Assembly (NCBI RefSeq): GCF_017565425.1
Contig: NZ_JAGEMK010000012.1
Coordinates: forward strand, 1-64,000
Origin: Actinotalea soli
GTDB taxonomy: Bacteria; Actinomycetota; Actinomycetes; Actinomycetales; Cellulomonadaceae
Direction: 5' to 3'
DNA: 64,000 nt
Positions 43,402 to 52,239 of this stretch are shown here, in pieces; position 1 is the first letter of the stretch; each line of letters starts with the position of its first letter. The translations under genes and the position numbers were made by a program. A model generated the notes under the pieces. It saw nothing but the letters and a program-made list of their open reading frames with translations. It did not search any database and was not told the origin of the DNA.

Positions 43402-43872
43402 TCAGCCGAGCTCGACGACCAGCTCGACCTCGACCGGCGAGTCCAGCGGCAGCACCGCGACGCCCACCGCGCTGCGCGCGTGCACCCCGGCCTCGCCGAA
43501 GACCTGGCCGAGCAGCTCGCTCGCGCCGTTGATGACCGTCGGCTGACCCGTGAACCCCGGGTCGCTCGCGACGAAGCCGACCACCTTGATCACGCGGCGG
43601 ACCCGGTCGAGGCTGCCCGCGAGCTCGGCGATCGCGGCGAGGGCGTTGAGGGTCGCGGTGCGGGCGAGACCCGCAGCCTCCTGCGGCGCGACGAGCCCCT
43701 CCCCCTCGCCGACCTTGCCGGTCGCGGGGAGCGTGCCGTCGACGAAGGGCAGCTGGCCCGAGGTCCACACCTGGCTCCCCACCCGCACCGCCGGCACGTA
43801 CGCCGCGACCGGCGCGGCGACCGGCGGGAGGGTGATGCCGAGCTCGGTGAGGCGCTGGCTGACCCCGCTCAT
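43402..43872 (-). CDS. RidA family protein
   Basis: Reactive intermediate (enamine/imine) deaminase-like protein, 156 residues. RidA segments include VRVGSQVWTSGQLPFVDGTL and LNALAAIAELAGSLDRVRRV, with VEVELVVELG at the C-terminus. The Arg that binds carboxylates in canonical RidA is not obvious, so it belongs to the longer YjgH/Rid-like group, as does Rv3678c. The ATG overlaps the DUF4177 stop by one base (TGATG). Confidence 0.87.
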   Translation of the reverse strand: MSGVSQRLTELGITLPPVAAPVAAYVPAVRVGSQVWTSGQLPFVDGTLPATGKVGEGEGLVAPQEAAGLARTATLNALAAIAELAGSLDRVRRVIKVVGFVASDPGFTGQPTVINGASELLGQVFGEAGVHARSAVGVAVLPLDSPVEVELVVELG

Positions 43873-44039
43873 CAGGAGCTCTCGCCCGTGGGGCGCTTGA
43901 GGTAGGCGACGAGCCCGTTGTTGTCCGGGCCAGGGATCACCTGGACGAGCTCCCAGCCGTCCGAGCCCCACTGGTCGAGGATCGCCTTGGTGGCGTGGAC
44001 GATGAGCGGAACGGTTGCGTACTCCCACGTGGTGGCCAT
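43872..44039 (-). CDS. DUF4177 domain-containing small protein (55 aa)
   Basis: A 55-residue protein with the DUF4177 pattern: TWEYATVPLIVHATKAILDQ followed by WGSDGWELVQVIPG and ending VAYLKRPTGESS. The equivalent gene is Rv3678A in M. tuberculosis, beside the RidA gene. TAGGCT lies exactly six bases before the ATG, so this is probably a leaderless mRNA covering DUF4177 and RidA. Function unknown. Confidence 0.88.
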   Translation of the reverse strand: MATTWEYATVPLIVHATKAILDQWGSDGWELVQVIPGPDNNGLVAYLKRPTGESS

Positions 44040-44051
44040 GGCGCGAGCCTA
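44040..44051 (-). promoter_or_regulatory. leaderless -10 box (TAGGCT) for DUF4177-RidA
   Basis: On the minus strand TAGGCT (44051-44046) is followed by six bases and then the ATG at 44039. Confidence 0.6.
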
Positions 44052-44095
44052 TCGTCGTGAGGGCCCGGACGACGGGGCCCTCACGGCGTCGCGGC

Positions 44096-44392
44096 TCAGC
44101 GCGGGCGGTAGGCGTGCAGCGGGGCGAGCAGGTCCGGCTGGGCCGCGAGCTCCTCACGCCACGAGACGACGTCGGGCCGGCTGCGCAGCAGGGCACGGCG
44201 CTGGCGCTCGGTCATGCCACCCCACACCCCGAAGAGCACCTTGTGGTCGAGGGCGTCGACGAGGCACTCGAGGCGGACGGGGCACTCCTGGCAGACCCCC
44301 CGGGCCGAGCGCTGCGCAGCGCCCTCGACGAAGAGGTCGTCCGGGCACGCCTCCACGCAGGCCGCGTGCGCCGTCCAGTGCTGGTCCTCCAT
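44096..44392 (-). CDS. whiB4: WhiB-family redox-sensing regulator WhiB4
   Basis: Iron-sulfur transcription factor, 98 residues. The cluster ligands are Cys12 and the C-x2-C-x5-C set in CQECPVRLEC; an additional Cys16 (CVEAC) is not typical. The turn GVWGGMTERQRRALL and the tail PDVVSWREELAA match M. tuberculosis WhiB4 (Rv3681c), an oxygen/redox sensor. GAGAGGA precedes the ATG at 44392. It is divergent from ponA2, as in Mycobacterium, where the ATPase pair Rv3679-Rv3680 lies beside it; that pair is absent here. Confidence 0.93.
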   Translation of the reverse strand: MEDQHWTAHAACVEACPDDLFVEGAAQRSARGVCQECPVRLECLVDALDHKVLFGVWGGMTERQRRALLRSRPDVVSWREELAAQPDLLAPLHAYRPR

Positions 44393-44490
44393 CGGTCCTC
44401 TCCCCCCTCGCAGGTCCACCGTAGACGGCTCGGGCACCCAGGTGTATGGGCCGTTCGGGTCCGCGGGCTCACGGGGCCGTCCCGGGGCTA

Positions 44491-44522
44491 GCCCGGGGTG
44501 GCCCCGGGGTGGCCCCGGGGTG
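44491..44522. repeat. 11-bp tandem repeat, 3 copies, whiB4-ponA2 intergenic
   Basis: GCCCCGGGGTG repeats at 44501-44511 and 44512-44522 with a 10-base variant at 44491-44500 and a degenerate copy after. Each unit contains the palindrome CCCCGGGG. The array is in the divergent whiB4/ponA2 promoter region. Confidence 0.75.
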
Positions 44523-44593
44523 GTCCCGGAGGTGCTCACAGAGCCTCCACACCTCAGGCGCCCGGGAGCCGGGGTGATGACGGTGGGCTCACG

Positions 44594-44599
44594 TACCCT
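44594..44599 (+). promoter_or_regulatory. -10 box (TACCCT) for ponA2
   Basis: TACCCT is followed by seven bases (GGAGGGC) and the ATG at 44607, which predicts a leaderless or nearly leaderless mRNA and supports this start. Confidence 0.5.
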
Positions 44600-44606
44600 G
44601 GAGGGC

Positions 44607-47030
44607 ATGGTGTCTTCTGCGTCCTCCCGGTCTGGTCAGGGCCGTCAGGTCAACGTCTTCCAGGCCGTGGCGCTGCTCGGGGCGTTCGTGGTCATGGCCG
44701 TCCTCGGCGGCGTGCTGGCCGCGGGTCTCGTGATGCCGGCGGTCGCGACCACGAGCACCCTCACCGAGAACTCGGTGCGGCTCTTCGACGACCTGCCCGA
44801 GGAGCTCGAGGAGGTGCCCCTGTCGGAGAAGTCCACGGTGGTCGCCGCCGACGGCACCGTCCTGGCCGAGTTCTTCCACGAGGACCGCATCGTCGTGGGC
44901 CTCGACGAGATCTCCCAGCCGATGAAGGACGCGGTCATCGCGACCGAGGACCGCCGCTTCTACGAGCACGGCGGCATCGACCCCACGGGCATGGCCCGCG
45001 CGCTGGTGAACAACGCGATGAGCGACGACGTCGAGGGCGCCTCGACGCTGACCCAGCAGTACGTCAAGAACGCCCTCATCCAGGCCGCCCAGGTCAGCGA
45101 CGACCCGGCTGAGGTCCAGGCGGCGATCGCCGCGGCCCGCGAGACGGAGGGCGCGGCCGGCTACGCCCGCAAGCTCGAGGAGGCCAAGCTGGCGATCGCC
45201 CTCGAGAAGCGCATCAGCAAGGACGAGATCCTCGAGCGCTACCTGAACATCGCGCAGTTCGGGCTCTCGGTCTACGGGGTCGAGGCCGCGGCCCAGCACT
45301 TCTTCTCGGTGCCCGCCAGCGAGCTGACCTACCTGCAGGCGGCGACCATCGCGGGGGTCACGCAGTCCCCGTCGGCCCTGGACCCCGAGCGCAACCCCGA
45401 GGCCTCGGAGGAGAAGCGCAACACCGTGCTCCGCCTGATGCGCCAGGAGGGGTACATCGACCTCGAGCAGCTCCGCGCCGGAGTAGGCACCCCCATCGGC
45501 GAGACCCTCAACATCGGTGACGTCAAGCTCGGCTGCGGCGAGGCCAACTCGGTCTCCCACGCGGGGTACTTCTGCGACTACGTCACCAAGGTGATCGCCA
45601 GCGACGCGACCTTCGGCGAGACCCGGACCGACCGCGTGAACCGGCTGCTGCGCGGCGGGCTGACCATCACGACGACCCTGGACCCCGACCTGCAGCTCAT
45701 CGCGGACACCGAGGTCAAGAACGGCATCCCGGTCAACGACCCGTCGGGGGTCGCCTCGGCGATCTCGGTGGTCGAGCCGGGCACCGGGCACATCCTGGCG
45801 ATGGCCCAGAACAGGGTCTACAACAGCTCCCTCGAGACCGCCCCCGGCGAGACCGCGGTCAACTACAACACCGACAGCGCCTACGGCTCCTCCAAGGGCT
45901 TCGCCCCGGGCTCGACGTTCAAGCCCTTCACGCTGGTGCAGTGGCTCAAGGACGGCCACAGCCTCAACGAGGTGATCGACGGCCGGCTCAAGCCGCTCAA
46001 CGAGAACATGTTCACGGCCTGCGGCGCTCCCGGGGTCAACCGCGAGTGGAACCCGGGCAACGCCGAGGGCAGAGGCGCGTTCATGACCGTCCAGGACGCG
46101 ACACGCAACTCGGTCAACAGCGGCTACTTCGAGATGGCCACCCAGCTGGACCTGTGCAACATCATGGAGACCGCCTCCTCGATGGGCGTGCACAAGCCCG
46201 ACGGCGAGCCCTTCTCGCCGTACCCCGCCAACGTGATCGGCAGCGACTCGGTCGCCCCGCTCACCATGGCCGCAGCCTTCGCGACCTTCGCCTCGGGCGG
46301 CACGTACTGCGAGCCCATCGCGATCACCCAGGTGCTCGACACCAACGGCGAGGAGTTGCCGGTCCCCGAGGCCAACTGCCGCGAGGTGCTCAGCCCCGAG
46401 ATCGCCGCCGGCATGAACCACGCGCTCAGCCAGGTGTGGACCGGGACCGGCCGAGCCATCGGGGCCCTCGACCGGCCCTCGGCCGGCAAGACCGGCACCA
46501 CCTCGCGCAACGAGTACACCTGGTTCGTGGGCTACACCCCGCAGATGGCCGGCGCGGTGTGGGTCGGCTTCCCCGACGCGATGCGCCCGGTGCAGTTCAT
46601 GACCGTCGGCGGAACCTACCGGGACTACACGTACGGCTCCTCGATCGCCGGTCCCACGTGGAAGCGGTTCATGGAGCAGGCCCACGCGGGGCTGCCTGTC
46701 GAGGGCTTCACCCCGATCAACGACCGCCTGCTCTACGGCGAGCGGATCGCGATCCCGAGCGTCTCGGGCCAGTCGGTCGACGCGGCCCGCCAGACGCTGG
46801 TGGCCCGCGGGTTCAACGCGGTCGTGAGCACCAGTCCCGTGTACTCCTCGGCACCCGCGGGGACGGTGGCCTACACCACCCCCGGCTCGGGGAGCACCTC
46901 GACCCGGGGCTCGGTCGTCACGATCGTGCCGTCCCGCGGCCCCGAGCCGCGGTCCGCCCCGGAGCCCCCGGGCGACGAGGGCGGTGGCGATCAGCCCGGT
47001 AACGGCCCGTCCGACGGGGACGACGGCTGA
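44607..47030 (+). CDS. ponA2: bifunctional penicillin-binding protein (class A, PonA2-like)
   Basis: Peptidoglycan glycosyltransferase and DD-transpeptidase, 807 residues. One membrane helix (residues 25-50) is followed by a GT51 domain with IATEDRRFYEHGGIDPTGM. The transpeptidase shows SxxK as GSTFKPF, SxN as SVNSGYF and KTGTTSRNEYTWFVGY. A single PASTA domain lies near residues 710-775 (IPSVSGQSVDAARQTLVARG), followed by a Pro/Gly-rich tail. Orthologous to Rv3682. The metallophosphoesterase gene starts two bases after its stop. Confidence 0.95.
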   Translation: MVSSASSRSGQGRQVNVFQAVALLGAFVVMAVLGGVLAAGLVMPAVATTSTLTENSVRLFDDLPEELEEVPLSEKSTVVAADGTVLAEFFHEDRIVVGLDEISQPMKDAVIATEDRRFYEHGGIDPTGMARALVNNAMSDDVEGASTLTQQYVKNALIQAAQVSDDPAEVQAAIAAARETEGAAGYARKLEEAKLAIALEKRISKDEILERYLNIAQFGLSVYGVEAAAQHFFSVPASELTYLQAATIAGVTQSPSALDPERNPEASEEKRNTVLRLMRQEGYIDLEQLRAGVGTPIGETLNIGDVKLGCGEANSVSHAGYFCDYVTKVIASDATFGETRTDRVNRLLRGGLTITTTLDPDLQLIADTEVKNGIPVNDPSGVASAISVVEPGTGHILAMAQNRVYNSSLETAPGETAVNYNTDSAYGSSKGFAPGSTFKPFTLVQWLKDGHSLNEVIDGRLKPLNENMFTACGAPGVNREWNPGNAEGRGAFMTVQDATRNSVNSGYFEMATQLDLCNIMETASSMGVHKPDGEPFSPYPANVIGSDSVAPLTMAAAFATFASGGTYCEPIAITQVLDTNGEELPVPEANCREVLSPEIAAGMNHALSQVWTGTGRAIGALDRPSAGKTGTTSRNEYTWFVGYTPQMAGAVWVGFPDAMRPVQFMTVGGTYRDYTYGSSIAGPTWKRFMEQAHAGLPVEGFTPINDRLLYGERIAIPSVSGQSVDAARQTLVARGFNAVVSTSPVYSSAPAGTVAYTTPGSGSTSTRGSVVTIVPSRGPEPRSAPEPPGDEGGGDQPGNGPSDGDDG

Positions 47031-47032
47031 GG

Positions 47033-47947
47033 ATGCCCTCCACCCCTCTGCGCCTGCTCGGCGCCGCGGCCCTCGCCGGGGCCGCGGGGTTGACCTGGTC
47101 CCTGGTCGAGGCCCGCTCCTACGTGCTCCGCGAGGTCACGGTCCCCGTCCTCGCGCCTGGATCTGCTCCGCTGCGGGTGCTGCACCTGTCCGACCTGCAC
47201 CTGACCCCGTCCCAGGACGACAAGATCGCCTGGGTCCGGTCCCTCGCCGACCTCGAGCCGGACCTCGTGGTGGACACCGGGGACAACATGGCGCACGTCG
47301 ACGCGCTGCCTGCCCTGCTGCACGCCCTCGACCCGCTGCTCGGCACCCCCGGGGCCTTCGTCATGGGCTCGAACGACTACTACGCGCCGATCCCCAAGAA
47401 CCCGGCGCGCTACCTCGCCCCCGGTCGGTTCCCTGTCATCCCGCCCGAGCGCACCCTGCCCGCCGCCGAGCTCGCTGCGACCCTGCGCGACGCCGGGTGG
47501 AAGGACCTCACCAACCGTCGGGACGCGCTGACCGTCGGCGGGCAGACCATCGCCCTCGCGGGGGTCGACGACCCGCACCTGGACCGCGACCGCTTCCCCG
47601 CCCCGCAGGACTCCCCCGAGGCGGACCTCAGGCTCGGCGTCACCCATGCCCCGTACCGCCGGGTGCTCGACGCCATGCACGCCGAGGGCTCCGACCTCGT
47701 CCTCGCAGGCCACACCCACGGCGGCCAGCTGTGCGTCCCCGGCTACGGCGCCCTCGTCACCAACTGCGACCTCGACACCGGCCGGGTCAAGGGCCTGCAC
47801 GGCTGGCCGGGCGCCCGACCCGACGCCCCGGGGGGCGCGGACTCCACCTGGCTGCACGTCTCCGCGGGCCTCGGCACCTCCCCGTACACCCCCGTGCGGT
47901 TCGCCTGCCGGCCCGAGGCGACGCTGCTGACGTTGACGGCCCGCTGA
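47033..47947 (+). CDS. metallophosphoesterase
   Basis: Calcineurin-like phosphoesterase, 304 residues, with an N-terminal hydrophobic segment that may anchor it in the membrane. Metal ligands are in LHLSDLHLTP, DTGDN, GSNDYY (usual GNHD altered), THAPYRR and AGHTHGGQL. It corresponds to Rv3683 next to ponA2 and probably acts at the cell envelope; the substrate is unknown. Confidence 0.9.
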   Translation: MPSTPLRLLGAAALAGAAGLTWSLVEARSYVLREVTVPVLAPGSAPLRVLHLSDLHLTPSQDDKIAWVRSLADLEPDLVVDTGDNMAHVDALPALLHALDPLLGTPGAFVMGSNDYYAPIPKNPARYLAPGRFPVIPPERTLPAAELAATLRDAGWKDLTNRRDALTVGGQTIALAGVDDPHLDRDRFPAPQDSPEADLRLGVTHAPYRRVLDAMHAEGSDLVLAGHTHGGQLCVPGYGALVTNCDLDTGRVKGLHGWPGARPDAPGGADSTWLHVSAGLGTSPYTPVRFACRPEATLLTLTAR

Positions 47948-47952
47948 CCGGT

Positions 47953-47982
47953 TTCACCGAGGCGCCAGGCCTGGGCTATCCT
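47953..47982 (+). promoter_or_regulatory. tRNA-Pro promoter
   Basis: TTCACC (47953-47958) and TATCCT (47977-47982) are separated by 18 bases and lie 13 bases before the tRNA 5' end. Confidence 0.55.
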
Positions 47983-47995
47983 TGTCAGGCTCCAC

Positions 47996-48072
<77 letters not shown>

Positions 48073-48080
48073 TGGGCACA

Positions 48081-48118
48081 CGAGCCCCTGACCAGCGATC
48101 ACGCTGGTCAGGGGCTCG
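48081..48118 (+). terminator. strong hairpin after tRNA-Pro
   Basis: Perfect 17-bp arms from 48081-48097 (CGAGCCCCTGACCAGCG) and 48102-48118 enclose the loop ATCA. The sequence TCTCGTT follows. Confidence 0.9.
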
Positions 48119-48128
48119 TCTCGTTCCG

Positions 48129-48134
48129 TAGCAT
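48129..48134 (+). promoter_or_regulatory. leaderless -10 box (TAGCAT) for NUDIX gene
   Basis: TAGCAT is followed by exactly six bases and then the GTG at 48141; no ribosome site is present. Confidence 0.55.
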
Positions 48135-48140
48135 CGGTGC

Positions 48141-48641
48141 GTGCCCGTACCAGAGTTCATCACCCACCTGCGCCGCTCGATCGGCCACGACCTGCTGTGG
48201 ATGCCGGGGGTGTCAGCCGTCGTCCTCGACGACGCGGGGCGCGTCCTCCTGGGCCGCCGCTCCGACAACGGCCGGTGGGCCGTGCCGAGCGGCATCCTCG
48301 AGCCAGGGGAGCAGCCGGCCGTCGGGCTGGCCCGCGAGGTGCTCGAGGAGACCGGCGTCGAGGTCGAGGTCATCGCCCTCACCGCGGTCGAGAGCGGTGA
48401 GCCCATCGGCTACGACAACGGCGACCGCGCCCAGTACGTCGACCTGTGCTTCTGGTGCCGTCCCGTCTCGGGCGAGGCCCACGTCGCCGACGACGAGTCC
48501 CTCGAGGTCGGGTGGTTCCCGACCGACGCCGTCCCGCCAGACCTCCTGGACACCTCGGTCGGCAGGCTCGAGCGCGCCCTCGCCTACGTCGCCGAGCACG
48601 AGGCCGGTCGCGGGCCCCAGACGTTCTTCCACCGGGACTGA
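48141..48641 (+). CDS. NUDIX hydrolase
   Basis: Nucleoside-diphosphate-linked pyrophosphatase, 166 residues. The Nudix box GILEPGEQPAVGLAREVLEE plus TGV has all the metal-binding Glu residues. N-terminal FITHLRRSIGHDLLWMPGVS and RAQYVDLCFWCRP are typical of actinobacterial ADP-ribose/MutT-like members. The substrate cannot be assigned. Confidence 0.9.
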   Translation: MPVPEFITHLRRSIGHDLLWMPGVSAVVLDDAGRVLLGRRSDNGRWAVPSGILEPGEQPAVGLAREVLEETGVEVEVIALTAVESGEPIGYDNGDRAQYVDLCFWCRPVSGEAHVADDESLEVGWFPTDAVPPDLLDTSVGRLERALAYVAEHEAGRGPQTFFHRD

Positions 48642-48677
48642 CCGGTCGGGCCCAGCGGCCGGACTGACCGCTGGGTC

Positions 48678-49430
48678 TCAGCGCCAGCGGAACATCCTCG
48701 CCGCGACCGGGATGAGCACCGCGGTCCAGCCGATCATCGCCAGCATCTGGGTGACCGGCAGCCCGTCGCCGAACCACCCCTCGCTCATCGCCTGGGCGGC
48801 AGCCCCCAGAGGCAGGTACGCCGCCACCTCGGCGAGCCCGGCGGGCATCAGCGGCCCCGGTGTCCACACCCCCGCGAGGAAGAGCATCGGGAAGTACAGG
48901 AGCATGCCGACCCCGTTGGCCGAGGAGGCCGTCGGGACGACGGCGGCGAGCACGCAGCCCAGGGCGGTCATGTGGACCGCGCCGAGCAGGAAGCCCACCA
49001 GGACCACCCCGGGCTGGCTCGGGGCTGCGACGTCGAAGGCGACCGAGGCCGCCACGAGGGCCACGGCCACCGCGACCACCAGGGCGGCGATGTTGATGCT
49101 CACCTGAGCGACCAGCAACCGTGAGGCAGGCAGCGGCGTGGTCGACAGACGGCGCAGCACCCCCTTCTCGCGATAGGTGCCGAAGACCGCAGGGAAGGTC
49201 GTGAGGGAGGTCGTCGCGATGGCCATGGCCACGGCGACCGGGGCGTAGAGGTCGATGGGACGCAGGCCAGCGAACCCGGGGATGTCGCCGATGGGCTCAC
49301 GCATCCCGGGCAGCGCGAAGGCCATGAGCACGAGCAGCACCGTCGGGAAGGCCAGGGCGAAGAACACCGTCCCGGCGTCACGCAGGTAGAGCCGTCCCTC
49401 GGCGAGGGTCAGGGCACGGAGCGCGGTCAT
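48678..49430 (-). CDS. ABC-2 type transporter permease
   Basis: Export permease of 250 residues with six helices. LRALTLAEGRLYLRDAGTVF at the N-terminus and the central VFGTYREKGVLRRLSTTPLP are characteristic of ABC-2 drug/lipid exporters. It starts one base after the stop of its ATPase partner, so the two make a coupled two-gene exporter. Substrate unknown; similar pairs confer resistance to antibiotics in actinomycetes. Confidence 0.9.
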   Translation of the reverse strand: MTALRALTLAEGRLYLRDAGTVFFALAFPTVLLVLMAFALPGMREPIGDIPGFAGLRPIDLYAPVAVAMAIATTSLTTFPAVFGTYREKGVLRRLSTTPLPASRLLVAQVSINIAALVVAVAVALVAASVAFDVAAPSQPGVVLVGFLLGAVHMTALGCVLAAVVPTASSANGVGMLLYFPMLFLAGVWTPGPLMPAGLAEVAAYLPLGAAAQAMSEGWFGDGLPVTQMLAMIGWTAVLIPVAARMFRWR

Positions 49431-49431
49431 C

Positions 49432-50430
49432 TCAGGCCTCCTGGTAGCTGGGGGACGCGGTGCGACCGGTGAGGGTCACGAACGCGTCCTCGAGGGTCAT
49501 CCGCTCAGCCGCGACATCCACCGGCTCGAGCCCGGCACGGGCGAGGGCGAGCAGCGCCGGGCCCACCATCTCCCGGCCCCCGCGCAGCACGACCTCGTCC
49601 TCAGGGGTGACGACCGTGGGCGAGGTCTCGGGGCCGGCCTGGGGCGGGGTCACGCGCAGCTCGGCGAGCTCGTCCACGGCCTGCAGGGCCTCGTCCAGGG
49701 CGCGGCGTGGGGTCGTCGTGGCCAGCCGGAGGCGCAGCACCTGACCACCCTGCACCGAGGCGATGAGCCCGGCGGGGGTGTCGGTCGCCACGACCTCGCC
49801 CTGGTCGATCAGGACCACCCGGTCGCACAACCGCTCGGCCTCGTCCATGAAGTGGGTGACCAGCACGATCGTGACGCCGTCGTCGCGCACCTGCTCGATG
49901 AGGTCCCAGGTGTCCCGCCGCGCCTGCGGGTCCAGCCCGGTGGTGAGCTCGTCGAGCACCGCGACCTCAGGGTTGCCCACCAGGGCGAGGGCGATCGACA
50001 GCCGCTGCTTCTGCCCGCCCGACAGGCCTGCGTACGGGGTGTCGAGGTGGCCGCCCAGGCCGAGCCGCGCGGCGAGCTCACGCCCGTCGGCCGGGTCGTC
50101 GTAGAAGGAGCCGTACAGGTCGAGGGCCTCCCCGGCGCGGAGCTTGGCCGGGAGCTCGCTCTCCTGGAGCTGGCAGCCGACCCGTTGCCGCAGCGCGGCG
50201 CCGTCCCGGGCCGGGTCCAGCCCGAGCACCTCGACCCGCCCGGCGTCCCGTACCCGCAGGCCGGTGAGGCACTCGACGGTGGTCGTCTTGCCGGCACCGT
50301 TGGGGCCGAGGACGCCGAGGATCTCACCTCGGCGCAGCTCGAGGGAGACGTCGGTCACGGCGGGAACCCCGCCGTAGGACTTGGCCAGGTGCTCGACCTG
50401 GGCGATGACAGGGGCAGGAGAACTGGTCAT
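49432..50430 (-). CDS. ABC transporter ATP-binding protein (DrrA-like)
   Basis: ATPase of an ABC-2 exporter, 332 residues. Walker A GPNGAGKTTTVECLTG, signature LSGGQKQRLSIALALVG, Walker B VAVLDELTTGLD and switch VTHFMDEAERLCD. The ~100-residue C-terminal extension is as in DrrA-type proteins. Start ATG 50430 has GAGGAG six bases upstream; the longer frame is not supported. Confidence 0.92.
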   Translation of the reverse strand: MTSSPAPVIAQVEHLAKSYGGVPAVTDVSLELRRGEILGVLGPNGAGKTTTVECLTGLRVRDAGRVEVLGLDPARDGAALRQRVGCQLQESELPAKLRAGEALDLYGSFYDDPADGRELAARLGLGGHLDTPYAGLSGGQKQRLSIALALVGNPEVAVLDELTTGLDPQARRDTWDLIEQVRDDGVTIVLVTHFMDEAERLCDRVVLIDQGEVVATDTPAGLIASVQGGQVLRLRLATTTPRRALDEALQAVDELAELRVTPPQAGPETSPTVVTPEDEVVLRGGREMVGPALLALARAGLEPVDVAAERMTLEDAFVTLTGRTASPSYQEA

Positions 50431-50523
50431 GGCGGGCTCCTCGGTCGGGAGAGGGCAGGGACGGGTAGGGACGGCGCGCGGGCGCTTCGCGGGTCGCTGG
50501 CGGCGGCCCGCTCCGTGGGTCCA

Positions 50524-50540
50524 CCGGCGGCGGCCGCCGG
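50524..50540 (-). terminator. possible hairpin after the YtrA operon
   Basis: CCGGCGGC and GCCGCCGG flank a single G, forming a short GC hairpin about 60 bases beyond the membrane-protein stop at 50603. Evidence is weak because no other terminator feature is present. Confidence 0.35.
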
Positions 50541-50602
50541 GCGGACAGGGTGCGGGTGCGCTCGTCGTGGGCACGCCGCCCCTCGACGAGCGATGCGGGG
50601 CG

Positions 50603-51364
50603 TCAGGTCGCGAGCTTGCGCACCTGGACGCCGAGGATCAGGCGGTGGGCGGCGAGGCTCATGGCGCCCAGCACGAGCAGGACGAGCACCACCCTGGGTG
50701 CCAGGCCGAGGTCACCCAGCGCCGCCGTCGAGAGAGCCGGGGTGGCCAGCAGGATCGGCCCTGCCGTCAACGGCAGCGCGAGGGTTCCCCACCACCCGCC
50801 GGCCCGGTAGTAGACGATGCCGACCAGCACCCCGCTGAGCTGGCCCGCGAGGAAGAGCAGCCCCACGTCGAGCACCACCAGCCCGACCTGACCGGAGCTG
50901 GTGAACAGGCCCCCGGCGCCGTCGACCCCGTGGGCCCACCCGGTCCATCCGTACACGGCCCTCTCGAGCTGCAGCGCCAGGGTGAAGAGCGCGGCGTACG
51001 CGACCGCCATCACCACCGCAGCGGTGAGGGCGGCCCAGCCGAGGCTGCGTCGAGTCAGCCCGGCGCCGATGTGGATGTTGGTGTAGGTGGTGATGCCGAC
51101 GATGGCGATCGAGAACGGGAACCAGGTGAGCCCTTGCCGCGCGTGCTGCACGATCGACCCGGCGGGGGTCGTGACGTTCGAGACGATGATCGTGGCGGCC
51201 GCGACCAGGACGACGAGCATGCCCAGGGCCCAGAGGAACATGAAGCCGTGGGTCTGGAGCAGCCAGCGCAGTCCCGTGCGGTAGCCCGAGCGGTGCGACG
51301 GCGTCGCGGGGCGGGGCGTGGACCGCGTCGGGGTGGGGCTGGCGGTGGACGTCGGGAGGCTCAT
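50603..51364 (-). CDS. membrane protein of a YtrA-type ABC operon
   Basis: Hydrophobic protein of 253 residues with about six helices after a Ser/Thr/Pro-rich cytoplasmic tail. HGFMFLWALGMLVVLVAAAT and YTNIHIGAGLTRRSLGWAAL are recognisable features, the latter resembling permease subunits in GntR(YtrA)-regulated ABC systems. It overlaps the ATPase stop (ATGA) and is the third gene of that operon. Confidence 0.8.
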   Translation of the reverse strand: MSLPTSTASPTPTRSTPRPATPSHRSGYRTGLRWLLQTHGFMFLWALGMLVVLVAAATIIVSNVTTPAGSIVQHARQGLTWFPFSIAIVGITTYTNIHIGAGLTRRSLGWAALTAAVVMAVAYAALFTLALQLERAVYGWTGWAHGVDGAGGLFTSSGQVGLVVLDVGLLFLAGQLSGVLVGIVYYRAGGWWGTLALPLTAGPILLATPALSTAALGDLGLAPRVVLVLLVLGAMSLAAHRLILGVQVRKLAT

Positions 51365-52239
51365 CGTGCCGGCTCCTTCGCGGTGAGGTGGACGACCAGG
51401 CTCTGCAGGTCCACCGGGCCCACCTCGAGCCCGGCGGCATGGGCCTCGGCCCGGGCAGCGTCGTCCAGGGTGGCGTCGACGGTGGCCTGGACCGTGGGCC
51501 CGAGCTGCTCGCGTCGCAGGACGCGACGGCCTGCGACGAAGGCGTCGACCGCGGGTCCGGGACCTGTCACGCGGGCCCCTCGGGCGCCGAGGACGTCGGC
51601 GTCCTCGGCGAGGAGCACCCCGCCCCGGTCGAGGATCACGACGTGCTCGAGCAACCGCTCGATCTCCTCGATGAGGTGGCTCGAGAGCACGATGGTGCGC
51701 GGGTGCTCGACGTAGTCCTCGAGCAGCGCGTCGTAGAAGGCGTGCCGGGACGGCGCGTCCATGCCGAGGTAGACCTCGTCGAAGAGCGTCAGCTCGGCCC
51801 GGGTGGCGAGCCCGACGACGGCTCCGAAGGCCGAGCGCTTGCCGCGCGAGAGCTTGGTGGGCTTGCGCCGGGGGTCCAGCTCGAAGGTGTCCATGAGACG
51901 GTCCGCGAGGTCGCGGTCGAAGTGCGGGCGGGCCCTCTCGAGGTAGTCGAGGGTGTCCTTCATCCCGGTGTCGACCTCGACGTCACCGCTCTCTCGGACC
52001 AGGCAGGTCCCGGCCATGACGCGAGGGTTCTCCCACGGGTCCTCCCCGTCGACCAGCACCCGGCCGGCCGAGGGGCGGCGGAAGGCCGCGAGCACCGAGA
52101 GCAGGGTGGTCTTGCCCGAGCCGTTGCGGCCCAGAAGACCGTGGATCGCGCCGGGGGCGAGCGTGAGGCTGGCCCTCTCGAGGGCCACCGTCCGGCCGTA
52201 CTCGACCGTGAGGTCCTGGACCTCGACGCCGAAGCTCAT
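51361..52239 (-). CDS. ABC transporter ATP-binding protein (YtrB-like)
   Basis: ATPase of 292 residues. Walker A GLLGRNGSGKTTLLSVLAAF, a degenerate signature KLSRGKRSAFGAVVGLATRA (SRGK instead of SGGQ), Walker B LTLFDEVYLGMD and switch SSHLIEEIERL. The altered signature and Walker B extension are typical of YtrB/bacitracin-like ATPases. The ATG overlaps the GntR stop. It probably exports or detoxifies a cell-wall-active compound. Confidence 0.88.
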   Translation of the reverse strand: MSFGVEVQDLTVEYGRTVALERASLTLAPGAIHGLLGRNGSGKTTLLSVLAAFRRPSAGRVLVDGEDPWENPRVMAGTCLVRESGDVEVDTGMKDTLDYLERARPHFDRDLADRLMDTFELDPRRKPTKLSRGKRSAFGAVVGLATRAELTLFDEVYLGMDAPSRHAFYDALLEDYVEHPRTIVLSSHLIEEIERLLEHVVILDRGGVLLAEDADVLGARGARVTGPGPAVDAFVAGRRVLRREQLGPTVQATVDATLDDAARAEAHAAGLEVGPVDLQSLVVHLTAKEPAR

